The notes: a model not told the origin generated them from the sequence alone. A DNA stretch of 64,000 nucleotides from Sulfurimonas sp. CG01_land_8_20_14_3_00_36_23 (GCA_002781365.1 PETN01000007.1:1-64000), one strand, 5' to 3'. Numbered from the stretch's first letter, positions 25,244-35,483 are shown. Numbers and translations: made by a program.

Positions 25244-26188
25244 ATGATACTCGATTGCGCAATTATAGGAGGAGGACCTGCTGGTCTTACTGCTGGACTT
25301 TACACCACTCGCGGTGGATTAGAAAATGTAACTATGTTTGAAAAGGGTATGCCTGGTGGACAGATTACATCAAGTTCTGAAATAGAAAACTATCCTGGTG
25401 TCACGGGAGAGATTACAGGTATGGATCTGATGATGCCATGGCCAGAGCAGTGTCAAAAGTTTGGTCTTAAACATGCAATGGTTGAAGTTCTACGCGTAAG
25501 TAAAGAGGGCAACTTATTTACGATTCACAAAGGTGACGGCACAACAGAGCAAGCACATAGTGTTATCATAGGTACAGGTTCATCTCCTCGTCGTGCTGGG
25601 TTTAAAGGTGAAAATGAGTTTTTTGGAAGAGGAGTAAGTACCTGTGCTACGTGTGATGGTTTTTTCTATAAAGGCAAAGAAGTTGCTGTAATAGGTGGTG
25701 GGGACACTGCTTTAGAAGAGGCACTTTATCTTGCAAAACTCTGTTCGAAAGTCTATCTAGTACACAGAAGAGACTCTTTCCGTTCAGCTCCAAATACTGT
25801 TGAGAGAATTAAAAAAACTGAGAATATAGAGCTTGTTTTAAACTCTGTACCTGATGAAGTCTATGGAGATGCAATGGGTGTGACTGGATTAAAAGTAAAA
25901 AACAACAATGGTGAAATTCGTGATATTGCAGTTCCAGGAGTATTTACTTTTGTTGGAAACGATGTAAACAACCAAACACTTATTCAAGAAGATGGTACTT
26001 TTTTATGTGAGATGAATGCTTCTGGTGAAGTGATTGTTGATATAAGCATGAAAACTTCAGTTCCTGGGCTTTTTGCAACTGGGGATATGAGAATTGCAGC
26101 TCCAAAGCAAGTTGTAAGCGCAGCAGGTGATGGTGCAGTTGCGGCACTTCAAGCTATCTCTTATGTAGATGAGTTGCTCAATGATTAA
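25244..26188 (+). CDS. trxB: Thioredoxin reductase
   Basis: NADPH-dependent FAD flavoprotein of 314 residues. FAD site [12 protein letters not shown], redox pair CATC in [34 protein letters not shown], and the C-terminal GLFATGDMR...[17 protein letters not shown] are standard. AAGGA directly abuts the first ATG (25238) but is well spaced from the second at 25244, chosen here. The end overlaps dapB. Confidence 0.96.
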   Translation: MILDCAIIGGGPAGLTAGLYTTRGGLENVTMFEKGMPGGQITSSSEIENYPGVTGEITGMDLMMPWPEQCQKFGLKHAMVEVLRVSKEGNLFTIHKGDGTTEQAHSVIIGTGSSPRRAGFKGENEFFGRGVSTCATCDGFFYKGKEVAVIGGGDTALEEALYLAKLCSKVYLVHRRDSFRSAPNTVERIKKTENIELVLNSVPDEVYGDAMGVTGLKVKNNNGEIRDIAVPGVFTFVGNDVNNQTLIQEDGTFLCEMNASGEVIVDISMKTSVPGLFATGDMRIAAPKQVVSAAGDGAVAALQAISYVDELLND

Positions 26189-26948
26189 AGTTGGTGTTTT
26201 TGGGGCAAGTGGCAGAGTAGGTAAACTCTTATTAGAAGATTTAAAAAACACATCTGATATGAGTCTGAGTGCTGTTTATGTTCGTAATAATTTAGACTTT
26301 TCTATCGACCCATCGGTTTTAGTGACTGCGGATATGAAATCATTTCTTAATGCTTCAGATGTAATTATAGATTTTTCACTTCCTGATGCTTGTGAAACTC
26401 TTTTAGAAGTTGCTGTAAAAGTTCCAAAACCTTTAGTTATAGGGACAACTGGGCTCAATACGCATCAGATTAATCTCCTCAAAGATGCAAGTGAGTTGAT
26501 GCCTATCCTCTATGCAACAAATATGTCGCTAGGAGTAGCACTTCTCAATAAGCTTGTATTTCAAGCATCTGCTACACTTAAAGAGTTTGATATAGAGATA
26601 GTAGAGATGCACCATAAACATAAAAAAGATGCTCCAAGTGGCACAGCTTTAACATTAAGTGAATCTGCTGCGAAGGGAAGAGATCTTGATATCAATAGTG
26701 TGCGCGTAAGTGGCAGAGATGGAAACATTGGAGAGAGAACAAAAGATGAGATCGCTGTTATGGCACTCAGAGGTGGGGACATTGTCGGTCGTCATACTGT
26801 TGGTTTTTATAATGATGGTGAATTTCTAGAACTCAATCATACGGCCACTTCTAGAAATACTTTTTCTAAAGGTGCCATAAGAGCTGCACATTGGTTAGCA
26901 GATAAAGAGAACGGCTTATACTCCATCTCAGATTGTTTAGAGTTATAG
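26181..26948 (+). CDS. dapB: 4-hydroxy-tetrahydrodipicolinate reductase
   Basis: Lysine and diaminopimelate pathway reductase of about 255 residues. NAD(P)-binding [14 protein letters not shown], the VIGTTGL turn, the catalytic [19 protein letters not shown] and [34 protein letters not shown] are all present. ATG 26181 is preferred over 26169; it lies inside the end of trxB, so the two are coupled. dapB followed by purF is also the order I recall in Campylobacter. Confidence 0.95.
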   Translation: MIKVGVFGASGRVGKLLLEDLKNTSDMSLSAVYVRNNLDFSIDPSVLVTADMKSFLNASDVIIDFSLPDACETLLEVAVKVPKPLVIGTTGLNTHQINLLKDASELMPILYATNMSLGVALLNKLVFQASATLKEFDIEIVEMHHKHKKDAPSGTALTLSESAAKGRDLDINSVRVSGRDGNIGERTKDEIAVMALRGGDIVGRHTVGFYNDGEFLELNHTATSRNTFSKGAIRAAHWLADKENGLYSISDCLEL

Positions 26949-26986
26949 TTTATATAAAAGTAAACTCTATCTTAATCTGATTTTAG

Positions 26987-26992
26987 TATAAT
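26987..26992 (+). promoter_or_regulatory. purF promoter -10 box
   Basis: TTTTAGTATAATTCG 41 nt before the purF start in the 84-bp gap after dapB. It implies that purF has its own promoter even though it follows the trxA-dapB genes. Confidence 0.6.
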
Positions 26993-27032
26993 TCGATTCT
27001 AACAACATGATCTATTTTACAAGGAAATTATT

Positions 27033-28388
27033 TTGCGAGAAGATGTTAATGAAAAGTGTGCGGTTGTAGGTATATTCGGTCATCAAGAGGCTTCAAAATT
27101 AGCTTACTTCTCTCTTCATGCACTCCAACATCGTGGTCAAGAAGCAGCTGGGATAAGCTCTTCTGACGGGGTTAAACTTCATACTATAAAAAAACGCGGT
27201 TTAGTAATGCGTGTCTTTGATGAAGCCAAACTAAAAACTTTAAGTGGTTCAAGTGCTATCGGACATACAAGATACTCTACTGCTGGTGATGACTCTATTC
27301 TTGATGCACAACCAGTATTCGCAAGATATGACTTAGGTGAAATGGCCATTGTCCACAATGGCAATCTTACTAATGCAGATGAAGTAAGAAAAGCTCTTAT
27401 TAAAAAAGGTGCGATATTTCAAACCTATATGGATACAGAAAATCTCATCCACCTTATAGCAAAAAGTGAAAAAGCAAAACTCATAGATAGAATTATTGAT
27501 GCTGTCCATAGAATTGAAGGTGCATTTTCTCTTGTATTTTTAAGCAGAACAAAAATGTTTGCTATGAGAGACCGTCATGGTTTTCGTCCACTAAGTCTTG
27601 GAAGACTTCCTTCTGGTGGCTATATCGTTGCATCAGAAACTTGTGCTTTTGACCTTGTTGGTGCGACCTATATTCGTGATGTTGAGCCGGGAGAACTGCT
27701 CATTTTCGAAAAAGACAAAGAGCCTATAAGTATCAAAGTATTTGAGCCTACACCTAAGCACTGTATATTTGAGTATGTTTACTTTGCCCGTCCTGACTCC
27801 TCTGTTTTTGGTCAATCTGTTTATCAAACAAGAAAAAATATGGGTAAAGAGCTTGCACATGTAAGTCCTGTAGAAGCAGATTTAGTTATCCCTGTTCCCG
27901 ATGGTGGAGTTCCATCAGCTATAGGCTATGCACAAGAGAGTGGAATCCCTTATGAGATGGGGATTATGAGAAATCATTATATTGGCAGAACATTTATTGA
28001 ACCTACGCAAGAGATGCGTGATTTAAAAGTAAAAATGAAACTCTCGCCAATGATTGATATCATAAAGGGCAAACGTGTTATCGTGATTGATGACTCGATT
28101 GTAAGGGGAACAACTTCAAGAAGAATTATTAGAATGTTAAAAGAAGCAGGTGCGAGTGAAGTTCATATGCGTGTCTCTTCTCCTCCGACTACTGACCCTT
28201 GCTTTTATGGTGTAGATACTCCAGATAAAGAGCACTTAATAGCAGCAAATAAAACAATCGATGAAATATGTAAATATATAGAGGCAGACTCTTTAGCTTA
28301 TTTAGATGAGGCATCTCTACTAAGAAGTGTAAATGCTACTAAAGACAACTACTGTACTGCATGTTTTACTGGTAAATATATAGTTTAA
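27033..28388 (+). CDS. purF: Amidophosphoribosyltransferase
   Basis: First committed enzyme of purine synthesis (451 residues). A short propeptide MREDVNEK precedes the Ntn nucleophile C9 (CAVVGIFGH), so processing is needed for glutaminase activity. LQHRGQEAAGI and GHTRYSTAG belong to the glutaminase half; the PRPP loop VIVIDDSIVRGTTSRRIIRMLKEAGA belongs to the transferase half. Three C-terminal cysteines (DPCFYGVD, NYCTACFTG) could bind an Fe-S cluster as in Bacillus-type PurF. The start is TTG with AAGGAAA. Confidence 0.96.
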   Translation: MREDVNEKCAVVGIFGHQEASKLAYFSLHALQHRGQEAAGISSSDGVKLHTIKKRGLVMRVFDEAKLKTLSGSSAIGHTRYSTAGDDSILDAQPVFARYDLGEMAIVHNGNLTNADEVRKALIKKGAIFQTYMDTENLIHLIAKSEKAKLIDRIIDAVHRIEGAFSLVFLSRTKMFAMRDRHGFRPLSLGRLPSGGYIVASETCAFDLVGATYIRDVEPGELLIFEKDKEPISIKVFEPTPKHCIFEYVYFARPDSSVFGQSVYQTRKNMGKELAHVSPVEADLVIPVPDGGVPSAIGYAQESGIPYEMGIMRNHYIGRTFIEPTQEMRDLKVKMKLSPMIDIIKGKRVIVIDDSIVRGTTSRRIIRMLKEAGASEVHMRVSSPPTTDPCFYGVDTPDKEHLIAANKTIDEICKYIEADSLAYLDEASLLRSVNATKDNYCTACFTGKYIV

Positions 28389-28398
28389 CTTCGGATTT

Positions 28399-29361
28399 AT
28401 GTTGGAACAAATATATACTTACGGTAATTATCTCACAAATAAGTTTGGCTGTAAGGTCTACAAAGTAGGTATTAATATCTCTGGTTTTACCTGCCCAAAT
28501 ATTGATGGAACTGTTGCAAAAGGTGGCTGTACCTTTTGTGAAAATGACTCTTTTAGTGCAAACACGGGTGAAGTGCAAGAGCTAAAGGGTTTTCATCTCA
28601 ATCTTCATTCAAAAGAGAATCCCTTCTTAGAGAAGCAACTACAGCAACTAGGACTACAGTTTAATGCACTTAGTAAAAAACAGACACAAGAGTACGGAGC
28701 GCAAAAGTTTCTTGTATATTTTCAATCTTTTACAAACACCTATGCCCCCTTTGAAACACTCAAAGCTCTTTATGACAAAGCCCTCTCATTTCCTAATGTT
28801 GTCGGATTAAGTATTGGCACACGTTCAGATAGTATTACAGAAGAGACTCTGGATTACCTCGCTCTTTTAAATAGAGATAAAGAGATATGGATAGAGTTTG
28901 GGATTCAATCTGTCTATGATGAAACTTTAGAAAAGATTAACAGAGGGCATGATAGTGCAAATGTAAAGAGGTGGATTTTAAAAGCCAAAGAAAGAGGATT
29001 GAATGTTTGTGGACATCTTATCTTTGGACTTCCAGATGAGACAAAAGAGATGATGCTAGAGACTTCCAAACAGGCTTATGCTTGGGGAATCGACTCTGTA
29101 AAATACCATCCACTTTATGTTGTAAAAAAAACAGCTTTAGCAAATGAGTTTACTAAAGGAGCTTTTTCGCCAATCAGCGAAGAGGAGTATCTTGATGTAC
29201 TCGTTGAATCTATACAAATGAAACCTAAGAGTGTATCTGTACAGAGAGTCACTGCTGGAATCAACAACAATTCCCTCCTCGCTCCAGATTGGTGTAGAGA
29301 GAAGAATATTCAAATCAAACATATCAATAAAGCACTCAAGCAAATAGGACTTAAATACTAA
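28399..29361 (+). CDS. TIGR01212-type radical SAM protein
   Basis: A 320-residue radical SAM enzyme of the YhcC/TIGR01212 family. The cluster motif is the long-spaced FTCPNIDGTVAKGGCTFCENDSF rather than the short CxxxCxxC. FLVYFQSFTNTYAP, LSIGTRSDS, IEFGIQSVYDETLEKINRGHD and HLIFGLPDETKEMM are standard family blocks. It starts 10 nt after purF and is probably co-transcribed. Substrate unknown. Confidence 0.88.
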   Translation: MLEQIYTYGNYLTNKFGCKVYKVGINISGFTCPNIDGTVAKGGCTFCENDSFSANTGEVQELKGFHLNLHSKENPFLEKQLQQLGLQFNALSKKQTQEYGAQKFLVYFQSFTNTYAPFETLKALYDKALSFPNVVGLSIGTRSDSITEETLDYLALLNRDKEIWIEFGIQSVYDETLEKINRGHDSANVKRWILKAKERGLNVCGHLIFGLPDETKEMMLETSKQAYAWGIDSVKYHPLYVVKKTALANEFTKGAFSPISEEEYLDVLVESIQMKPKSVSVQRVTAGINNNSLLAPDWCREKNIQIKHINKALKQIGLKY

Positions 29362-29366
29362 TCGTA

Positions 29367-29921
29367 TTAATGCCCTGTAACTTTTGTAAAATCAGAAACA
29401 CTTCTAAAATATGGCGGATAATCAAAATAGACTCTAAAAGGTTGTGAATCCCCAGGTTGTAGATTTTTAGCAACAACAAACTCTCTAATTATGGTCTGTT
29501 CCTTATAAGCATCACTTCTATCATTTTTACTAAAGAAAAAGTCCATAAATCCACTTGCCTTATAAAAAGAGCCTGATTTTACATTCCCAGTAGCATGTCC
29601 CTTGTTTACAATCTTCACTTCAAATGTAACCTCTCCAATTGGATAGTTACCCTCATTTTTTACGATACCTGTATAGATGATTTTTTCTATTCCTAGTAAC
29701 CTTTTATTTTTCACTTTATAGAGTTTAGCTATTTTTGTATATTTATCTACTGCTATAATTGAAAAACCAATCATTAAAAGCGCGACAAGAGATATAGAAA
29801 AAAGCACTGAAAAAAGCAACTTTTTACTTGGTTGTCTAAAGGCTGAAACCATTCCAGCTATAGCTACAAGAAGAATAATTCCAATAACTATAAAATGCCA
29901 TATATTAAAAAGTGTTATCAT
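29367..29921 (-). CDS. DUF2393-type membrane protein
   Basis: A 184-residue protein with two N-terminal membrane helices (about 5-27 and 33-55) and a periplasmic beta-rich domain (IIYTGIVKNEGNYPIGEVTFEVKIVN), reminiscent of DUF2393, which I associate with Campylobacterota. It overlaps the preceding DUF2393-like gene by 4 bp. The two are tandem paralogs by shape. Function unknown. Confidence 0.72.
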   Translation of the reverse strand: MITLFNIWHFIVIGIILLVAIAGMVSAFRQPSKKLLFSVLFSISLVALLMIGFSIIAVDKYTKIAKLYKVKNKRLLGIEKIIYTGIVKNEGNYPIGEVTFEVKIVNKGHATGNVKSGSFYKASGFMDFFFSKNDRSDAYKEQTIIREFVVAKNLQPGDSQPFRVYFDYPPYFRSVSDFTKVTGH

Positions 29922-30433
29922 TTACATTTAGCTCCCAATGAAATATTATACTCTTTTGTATAAGTAAAAGGTTCAATGATGAGCTTAAACTCTCTCGTTT
30001 CACCTTTTTGAATAGCATCTTCTAAAATGCTCATCTCTTGAAATGCTTTAAAACTATAGAGGTAATTTTTTAATTTGTTTGCGCTTGTTTTATAAAGAGA
30101 TGCTGTGATTTTACAACTTTTAAAGTCAACATTTGATTCATTCACAAGAGTTCCCATCAAAACAATGGCTTGAGTAAAGGTTAACTCTTTTTGACTCACT
30201 ATGTTTGTAGAGTTTTTAAACATTGTATTATGCATTTTCACATACCCAAGAGTAGGTCCTAAGATAAGAGTAAGAAAAGCAAAAAGAAGGATAATAATCG
30301 AGAGTGCTGTTTTTCTTCGCAGCACCATTCCTAAAATAATGAAAAGCAAAAAGAGAAAAAAACTAGCACCAAAAAGGATGTAATCATATCCAATCAAATC
30401 ATCTATGAATCTTCCTATTGCTGTGCTGTTCAT
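29918..30433 (-). CDS. DUF2393-type membrane protein, second copy
   Basis: A 171-residue protein with helices at about 18-37 and 43-63, then a domain with QAIVLMGTLVNESNVDFKSCKITASLYK, the same layout as its downstream neighbour. Its start shares one base with the hisIE stop. The pair may form a heteromer at the membrane; that is inferred from adjacency. Confidence 0.72.
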   Translation of the reverse strand: MNSTAIGRFIDDLIGYDYILFGASFFLFLLFIILGMVLRRKTALSIIILLFAFLTLILGPTLGYVKMHNTMFKNSTNIVSQKELTFTQAIVLMGTLVNESNVDFKSCKITASLYKTSANKLKNYLYSFKAFQEMSILEDAIQKGETREFKLIIEPFTYTKEYNISLGAKCK

Positions 30434-31113
30434 TACTCAGGTCTTGCATTTTTTTCGGCTATACCACTCATGTTAAATCTGCGGGCTAACTCTTGTTTGA
30501 CTCTATCAGGAGAGATGTTTTTAGCAGCTAATGCTACAAGCATGTGATAAGTTAAGTCTGCTGCTTCATAAACCATCTCATGTTCATCATTATCTTTATA
30601 AGCAAAGCTAAATTCACCTGCTTCTTCTACAATCTTTTTAAGTATCGTGTTATCACCCTTAGCAAAAAGCTTAGCAGTCCAAGAAGATGCAGGATCTGCA
30701 TTTTTACGCTCTTGCAGAGTATGATAAAGGGTCTCTATAACGCCATACATCGCTTCAGAATTCACTTTGACTTCAGAAGTGCTCTCCCCTGATTCTAGTT
30801 CTGTAAAGAAGCATGATGTATGCCCTGTATGGCATGCAACTCCCTCTTGGGTTACTTTTATAAGAAGGGTATCATTATCGCAGTCAATATTAAAGGAGTG
30901 AATTGTTTGCGTATGTCCGCTACTCTCCCCTTTTTTCCAAATTCGCTTTTTTGAACGAGAGAAGTAGTGTGCTATTTTTGTTGTGAGTGAAAGTTCTAAA
31001 GCTTGCTTATCCATATAAGCCATCATTAGAACTTCGTTCGTAGTGTTATCTTGAACGATTACTGGCAAAAGATCAATCTTTTGCCAGTCTATTTTATTTA
31101 TGATTGCTTGCAT
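30433..31113 (-). CDS. hisIE: Bifunctional PR-AMP cyclohydrolase / PR-ATP pyrophosphohydrolase
   Basis: Two steps of histidine synthesis in one 226-residue protein. The HisI part (1-115) has PVIVQDNTTNEVLMMAYMDKQAL, WKKGESSGHTQ and the zinc ligands DCDNDTLL...CHTGHTSCF. The HisE part has VEEAGEFSFAYKDNDEHEMVYEAADLTYHMLVALA. It sits in the ilvE-SPFH-hisIE-DUF2393-DUF2393 run with very short spacers. Confidence 0.95.
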   Translation of the reverse strand: MQAIINKIDWQKIDLLPVIVQDNTTNEVLMMAYMDKQALELSLTTKIAHYFSRSKKRIWKKGESSGHTQTIHSFNIDCDNDTLLIKVTQEGVACHTGHTSCFFTELESGESTSEVKVNSEAMYGVIETLYHTLQERKNADPASSWTAKLFAKGDNTILKKIVEEAGEFSFAYKDNDEHEMVYEAADLTYHMLVALAAKNISPDRVKQELARRFNMSGIAEKNARPE

Positions 31114-31121
31114 ATCTCTAC

Positions 31122-32219
31122 TTATTGAGCCGTAGTTCTCTGCTTAGCGTCTTTCATATCAACCCAGATATTTGGAGTTGAGCCACCAGGAGTTAAGAAA
31201 ATCTTTGCATCTTTATTTTCACGAAGCGCATCATTAAATAAACCTTGTACTCTTAACTGCTCTAATTGTAAAAGCTGAGATGTTAAAGATTTTGAGATTA
31301 AATAGTTCGCTTTTGATTTTGCATCTGCATCAATTGTAATTGCATCTGCTATACCTTGTGCTTCGATTCTAGCTTTTTGAGCAACACCTTCTGCTTCTGC
31401 TGCGCGCTTAAGTGCTTCTTGTTTTGCACGTTGTACATCTTGCTCTGCTTTTTGAACTTCTTGCTTTGCAACTTGTACGCGTTCTATCTGCTCTTTTACT
31501 TTTTCTGGCAAACCAATCTCACGAAGTTGAACGGACTGAAGATCCGCTGGAGAGTTTTGAAGACCTGTTACACTCGCTCTTACACCTTTGTCAATCTCAT
31601 CGGCAATAACATTTCTTTGTTGTGGAAGTGACTCAGCGTCATACTTACCAACAACATTACGAACAACATCACGAACAACAGGGTTAATAATTTTGTCTTC
31701 CCAGCTAAATCCCCAGTTGGAAATAGTTTGTGCTGCAAATTGTGAATTTAGTCTATATTGAACAGTAAGTTCTATAGTAACTGGAAGTCCACGTTTATCT
31801 AAAACTGTTACAGCTGGTTTCACATTGATTCCAGCTGCATTTCCACCACTTGCCTCAATTTTTGAAGCATAGTTGATAATACGAACTTTTGTATCGACTG
31901 TATAAACTTTTTGAATCACTGGAATAATAAAGTGAAGACCTGGAAGAAGTGCTTGATCTTGGTATTTACCATTTGTACTTAAAATACCTCTTTCCCCCTC
32001 TTGGATGATGGTAAAAGGCTTTGCAAGTACGAGTAAAATCACAACTGCTACTACAAAATAGAGCAGCCCTGCTTTTCCTCCGCCGAAGTTAAACTCTATA
32101 TTTGGCATTTTAGGACCATTTCCACCACCGTTACCACCTGAGTTTCCTGAAGTTTTTTTATCAAATCCTCCATTCTCGCTCTTTTTTTTGTTGAAATAAT
32201 CATTCATATCTGATGCCAT
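31122..32219 (-). CDS. Prohibitin/SPFH family membrane protein
   Basis: A band-7 protein of about 365 residues. A glycine/asparagine-rich cytosolic N-terminus (GGNGGGNGPKMPNIEFNFGGGK) precedes one transmembrane helix (about 50-72) and then the SPFH domain (PFTIIQEGERGILSTNGKYQDQALLPGLHFIIPVIQKVYTVDTKVR). A long alternating Glu/Ala/Lys coiled coil (EVQKAEQDVQRAKQEALKRAAEAEGVAQKARIEAQG) follows. It resembles prohibitins and HflK/C, which scaffold the inner membrane and FtsH. ATG 32219 has AAGGAT about 10 nt upstream. hisIE follows after 8 nt. Confidence 0.88.
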   Translation of the reverse strand: MASDMNDYFNKKKSENGGFDKKTSGNSGGNGGGNGPKMPNIEFNFGGGKAGLLYFVVAVVILLVLAKPFTIIQEGERGILSTNGKYQDQALLPGLHFIIPVIQKVYTVDTKVRIINYASKIEASGGNAAGINVKPAVTVLDKRGLPVTIELTVQYRLNSQFAAQTISNWGFSWEDKIINPVVRDVVRNVVGKYDAESLPQQRNVIADEIDKGVRASVTGLQNSPADLQSVQLREIGLPEKVKEQIERVQVAKQEVQKAEQDVQRAKQEALKRAAEAEGVAQKARIEAQGIADAITIDADAKSKANYLISKSLTSQLLQLEQLRVQGLFNDALRENKDAKIFLTPGGSTPNIWVDMKDAKQRTTAQ

Positions 32220-32245
32220 TGTTATGTTATCCTTCATTTAATTTG

Positions 32246-33166
32246 TTAGTTTACGTATGTTAAGTAGTGCTCATACTCTCTGTTTCGACCAAACACTATA
32301 TCAAAATATGCACTCTGAATTTTTTCTGTCATCTCACCACGTGCGCCGTTACCTATCACTCTTGCATCTATTAAACGAACAGGTGTTATCTCTGCCGCTG
32401 TTCCCGTTAAAAATGCTTCATCGGCTATATATATCTCTTCTCTTGTAATTCTTCTTCGAACAACATTTATACCCATATTCTGAGCCATCTCTATCACCGT
32501 TTTTTGAGTAATAGACTCAAGTGCATTATCACTTGGAGGAGTAATAAGTTCTCCATTTCTTACCATAAAAAAGCTTGCGCCACTTGCTTCTGCAACATAC
32601 CCTTGGTCATCCAAGAGAAGTGCTTCATCATATCCACAATCAATAGCTTCATACTTCGCCATTTGAGAGTTTAAATAGTTACCAGTTGCTTTAGCTTTAC
32701 CCATGTTTGAAGTGTTCGCTGGACGAGTCATAGAGACTATTTTTAGCTTTATGCCTTTTTTCATCCCCTCTTCACCGAGGTAAGCACCCCACTCCCAAGC
32801 AGCGATAGCAGTTTCAACTGGAACATTTTTATGATAAATACCCATAACACCATAGCCTAAGAATGCAAATGGACGGAGATAAACATTGTCTCCATCAAAT
32901 TCATTTTTTCTTATCAAATCTATTTGCGCTTGATTCAGCTCTTCAACACTAAAAGGAATATCTATAAGCGTCATTTTTGCTGATTCTTTCAATCTTTTTG
33001 TATGATCATTGAGACGAAAGATTGCATAACCTCGCTCAGTTCTATAAGCCTTCGTTCCTTCAATAACACCATTTCCATAATGAATTGTATGTGTTAAGAC
33101 ATGCACTTTTGCATCATCCCAAGATACAAACTTTCCATTCATCCAAATATATTTGGCAGCTTCCAT
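32246..33166 (-). CDS. ilvE: Branched-chain amino acid aminotransferase
   Basis: Fold-type IV PLP enzyme (306 residues) for the last step of valine, leucine and isoleucine synthesis. WMNGKFVSWDDAKVHVLTHTIHYGNGVIEGTKAY opens the protein; the PLP lysine lies in GKAKATGNYLNSQMA; GYDEALLLDDQGYVAEASGASFFMV and GTAAEITPVRLID are conserved. Leads the operon that runs to DUF2393. Confidence 0.95.
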   Translation of the reverse strand: MEAAKYIWMNGKFVSWDDAKVHVLTHTIHYGNGVIEGTKAYRTERGYAIFRLNDHTKRLKESAKMTLIDIPFSVEELNQAQIDLIRKNEFDGDNVYLRPFAFLGYGVMGIYHKNVPVETAIAAWEWGAYLGEEGMKKGIKLKIVSMTRPANTSNMGKAKATGNYLNSQMAKYEAIDCGYDEALLLDDQGYVAEASGASFFMVRNGELITPPSDNALESITQKTVIEMAQNMGINVVRRRITREEIYIADEAFLTGTAAEITPVRLIDARVIGNGARGEMTEKIQSAYFDIVFGRNREYEHYLTYVN

Positions 33167-33360
33167 TCAATCTCCAGTAAACATTACATTTTAAGTCTTG
33201 CATTCTACCTAAAATGATATTTATAATGTATTAACTCTATTATCGATTTAACTTGCAACTTGTATCAAAGTATATGCAAAAATGAAAATTAAGTATTTTT
33301 CTATATAATTCGCCCAAATTATATATATAAGAAAGACTCTGTCTTACAAGAGGGAAAATA

Positions 33361-34530
33361 TTGACTCATAGATACGCGAAATATTCAGAAATAGATAAAG
33401 AACAATTACAAAAAGATATAGATGAGATAAAAGAGAAGATTGGCGCTCCTACTGAGGAAGATTTTTTACACTTGCTAAAGCTTGAGAGATGGGGTAGATT
33501 TTCTACCTTTTTTGGCTATTTTATAGTCTTTGCACTTAGTTTGTTAGAGATATCTACGATTGGCATATCGCCTCTACTATTTTGGTCCTTTGCAGTTATA
33601 GCAGCTCTTTTTATAGGGGTTGGAAATGTCTCAAGATGGGCAAATACAACACACCCAATTTTGCACGCTGCGTATGACAAAGTTCCAAATATTCCACTGA
33701 GATATACTAAAGCTGGCTTTTCTCGTGGAATGAATCGCTATGTACAATGGCTTGATTGGATTAAGCCTGAAGCTTGGGAGTATGAGCATAACATTATGCA
33801 TCACTACCATTTAGGAGAGCATGAAGATCCAGACAATGTTGAAAAAAACCTCCAATGGCTTATCCAGTCAAAGACTCCAATGTTTTTACGCTACGTTATT
33901 GTCTATCTCTTTGCTGGCATGTGGAAAGTTGCATACTATGCTCCAAACACACAACTTATTTTAGAGAATAAAGAGAGAAGAAAGAGAAAAGAAGAGCCGA
34001 TTGAAGGGTATAGTTGGAACCCTTTGAGTGGGCAAGGTGCGAAACTTTGGAAGGAGTCTCTCTTACCTTATGGTCTTATCAAATTTATAGTGATTCCATT
34101 GCTCTTTATTCCCCTTGGAATGGAAGCCGTTTTCAATGCCTTTATCATCACTTTGATGGCAGAGTTTGTAGCAAATATTCACTCCTTTTTGGTGATTGTT
34201 CCAAACCATTCAGCAGAAGATATCTACATGTTTAACGAGCCACACAAGAGTCAAGGAGAGTTTTATTTGCGTCAGATTATGGGAAGTGTAAACTACAACA
34301 CTGGCTCAGATTTGATTGATTTTGCTCACGGATGGTTAAACTATCAAGTGGAACATCATCTTTTTCCAAATCTTCCTCTCTCTCAGTACCAAAAGATGCA
34401 ACCAATCGTAAAAGAGATTTGTAAAAAGCATAACTTAGAGTATCGTCAAGAGAGTGTTTTTAAACGCGCTTATATGACGATAGAACTTATGGTTGGAAAG
34501 ACAAAACTATTAAGAGTGGATGGTATCTAA
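33361..34530 (+). CDS. Membrane fatty acid desaturase family protein
   Basis: A 389-residue integral membrane enzyme. Histidine boxes: HNIMHHYHLGEHEDPDN, NHSAEDIYMF and the last box VEHHLFPNLPLSQYQ bind the diiron centre of PF00487 desaturases. Two hydrophobic hairpins (about 50-90 and 235-280). The start is TTG with GAGGGAAAATA. It meets the second desaturase tail to tail with a 4-bp overlap. Introducing double bonds in acyl chains is the likely role; regiospecificity is not readable. A near copy of the 14-mer occurs at 33914. Confidence 0.87.
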   Translation: MTHRYAKYSEIDKEQLQKDIDEIKEKIGAPTEEDFLHLLKLERWGRFSTFFGYFIVFALSLLEISTIGISPLLFWSFAVIAALFIGVGNVSRWANTTHPILHAAYDKVPNIPLRYTKAGFSRGMNRYVQWLDWIKPEAWEYEHNIMHHYHLGEHEDPDNVEKNLQWLIQSKTPMFLRYVIVYLFAGMWKVAYYAPNTQLILENKERRKRKEEPIEGYSWNPLSGQGAKLWKESLLPYGLIKFIVIPLLFIPLGMEAVFNAFIITLMAEFVANIHSFLVIVPNHSAEDIYMFNEPHKSQGEFYLRQIMGSVNYNTGSDLIDFAHGWLNYQVEHHLFPNLPLSQYQKMQPIVKEICKKHNLEYRQESVFKRAYMTIELMVGKTKLLRVDGI

Positions 34531-35483
34531 TACGCTTTTATCGCATCATTTATCTGAATATAGGCTTGGATTGGCGTAGTTTCAAAGTACTCTATATTAT
34601 GTCTTTTTGCGAACTCTTTCGTCATTTTTTGCACCTTTAAGAGGTTGAATCTTGGTGCTTTTGGAAAGAGATGATGCTCGATTTGCGTATTGAGTCCGCC
34701 ATAAAACCAGTGAACAAAAGCTCCACCGCTCAAAGAACGACTCGTTCGCATTTGAAGCTCCATCCAAGAGAGCCCTCTCCCCTCTTCTAAATCAAACACC
34801 TCACACCCTAAATGGTTTGTAATAAAACCAAATGCAAGCCAAGGTGAAAGCGTAAAGTGAAGCGTAAGAAATACGATTAACACATCACTCCACGGTAAAA
34901 TGTAAAGAAGCGTACCCCAGATAAGTGGCCAATGCAGAAGCATCAAACCTAGCTCAAAATAGTTTTTTCTTTTGAGGACAAAATTATAAGATTGTACGAT
35001 AAAAGCGGCATACATAAAAAACATCGCACCCCAGAAAACAATATGTTTGTACCTCTTTAAAAAGGGTTTACTCCCTTTGTTCTTTGGAGTAAATGCGCCA
35101 TCAAGTGCCATAATGTCTTCATCTTTTTCTATTACATTACACCAAGTGTGATGTTTGATATTATGTTTAAAATCCCACCATGAAGAGGAGTTGCTTAAAA
35201 TAATAGCCGAGAAAGGGTAGCTCAACTTCATCGCCAGAGACTTACTTTTAAAATATTGTGTATGAAGAATATCATGCGAGATAAAAACAGCACGGGTAAA
35301 GACAAGCGTCATGAAAAGACCTAAAAGAAATGGGTTCCACATGGGAGCAGTTACAAAAATCAAAAGCATAGAAGCGAGCACCGCTACCATCTCAATTGAA
35401 CCACGGATAGGAACACGCTGAAGCAATCCTGCTGCTCTCACTTCACTCTTTAATGCATCAAATAAATCCACTTTTTTGTTCAT
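34527..35483 (-). CDS. Second membrane fatty acid desaturase family protein
   Basis: A 318-residue desaturase with HDILHTQ, HNIKHHTWCN and QIEHHLFPKAPRFNLLKVQ as the three His boxes and four membrane segments. It is clearly a paralog of its convergent neighbour in catalytic pattern but shares little else. The QIEHH box is typical of front-end or delta-type desaturases. Its promoter shares the gap with the ABC operon and the 34-bp palindrome. Confidence 0.87.
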   Translation of the reverse strand: MNKKVDLFDALKSEVRAAGLLQRVPIRGSIEMVAVLASMLLIFVTAPMWNPFLLGLFMTLVFTRAVFISHDILHTQYFKSKSLAMKLSYPFSAIILSNSSSWWDFKHNIKHHTWCNVIEKDEDIMALDGAFTPKNKGSKPFLKRYKHIVFWGAMFFMYAAFIVQSYNFVLKRKNYFELGLMLLHWPLIWGTLLYILPWSDVLIVFLTLHFTLSPWLAFGFITNHLGCEVFDLEEGRGLSWMELQMRTSRSLSGGAFVHWFYGGLNTQIEHHLFPKAPRFNLLKVQKMTKEFAKRHNIEYFETTPIQAYIQINDAIKAY

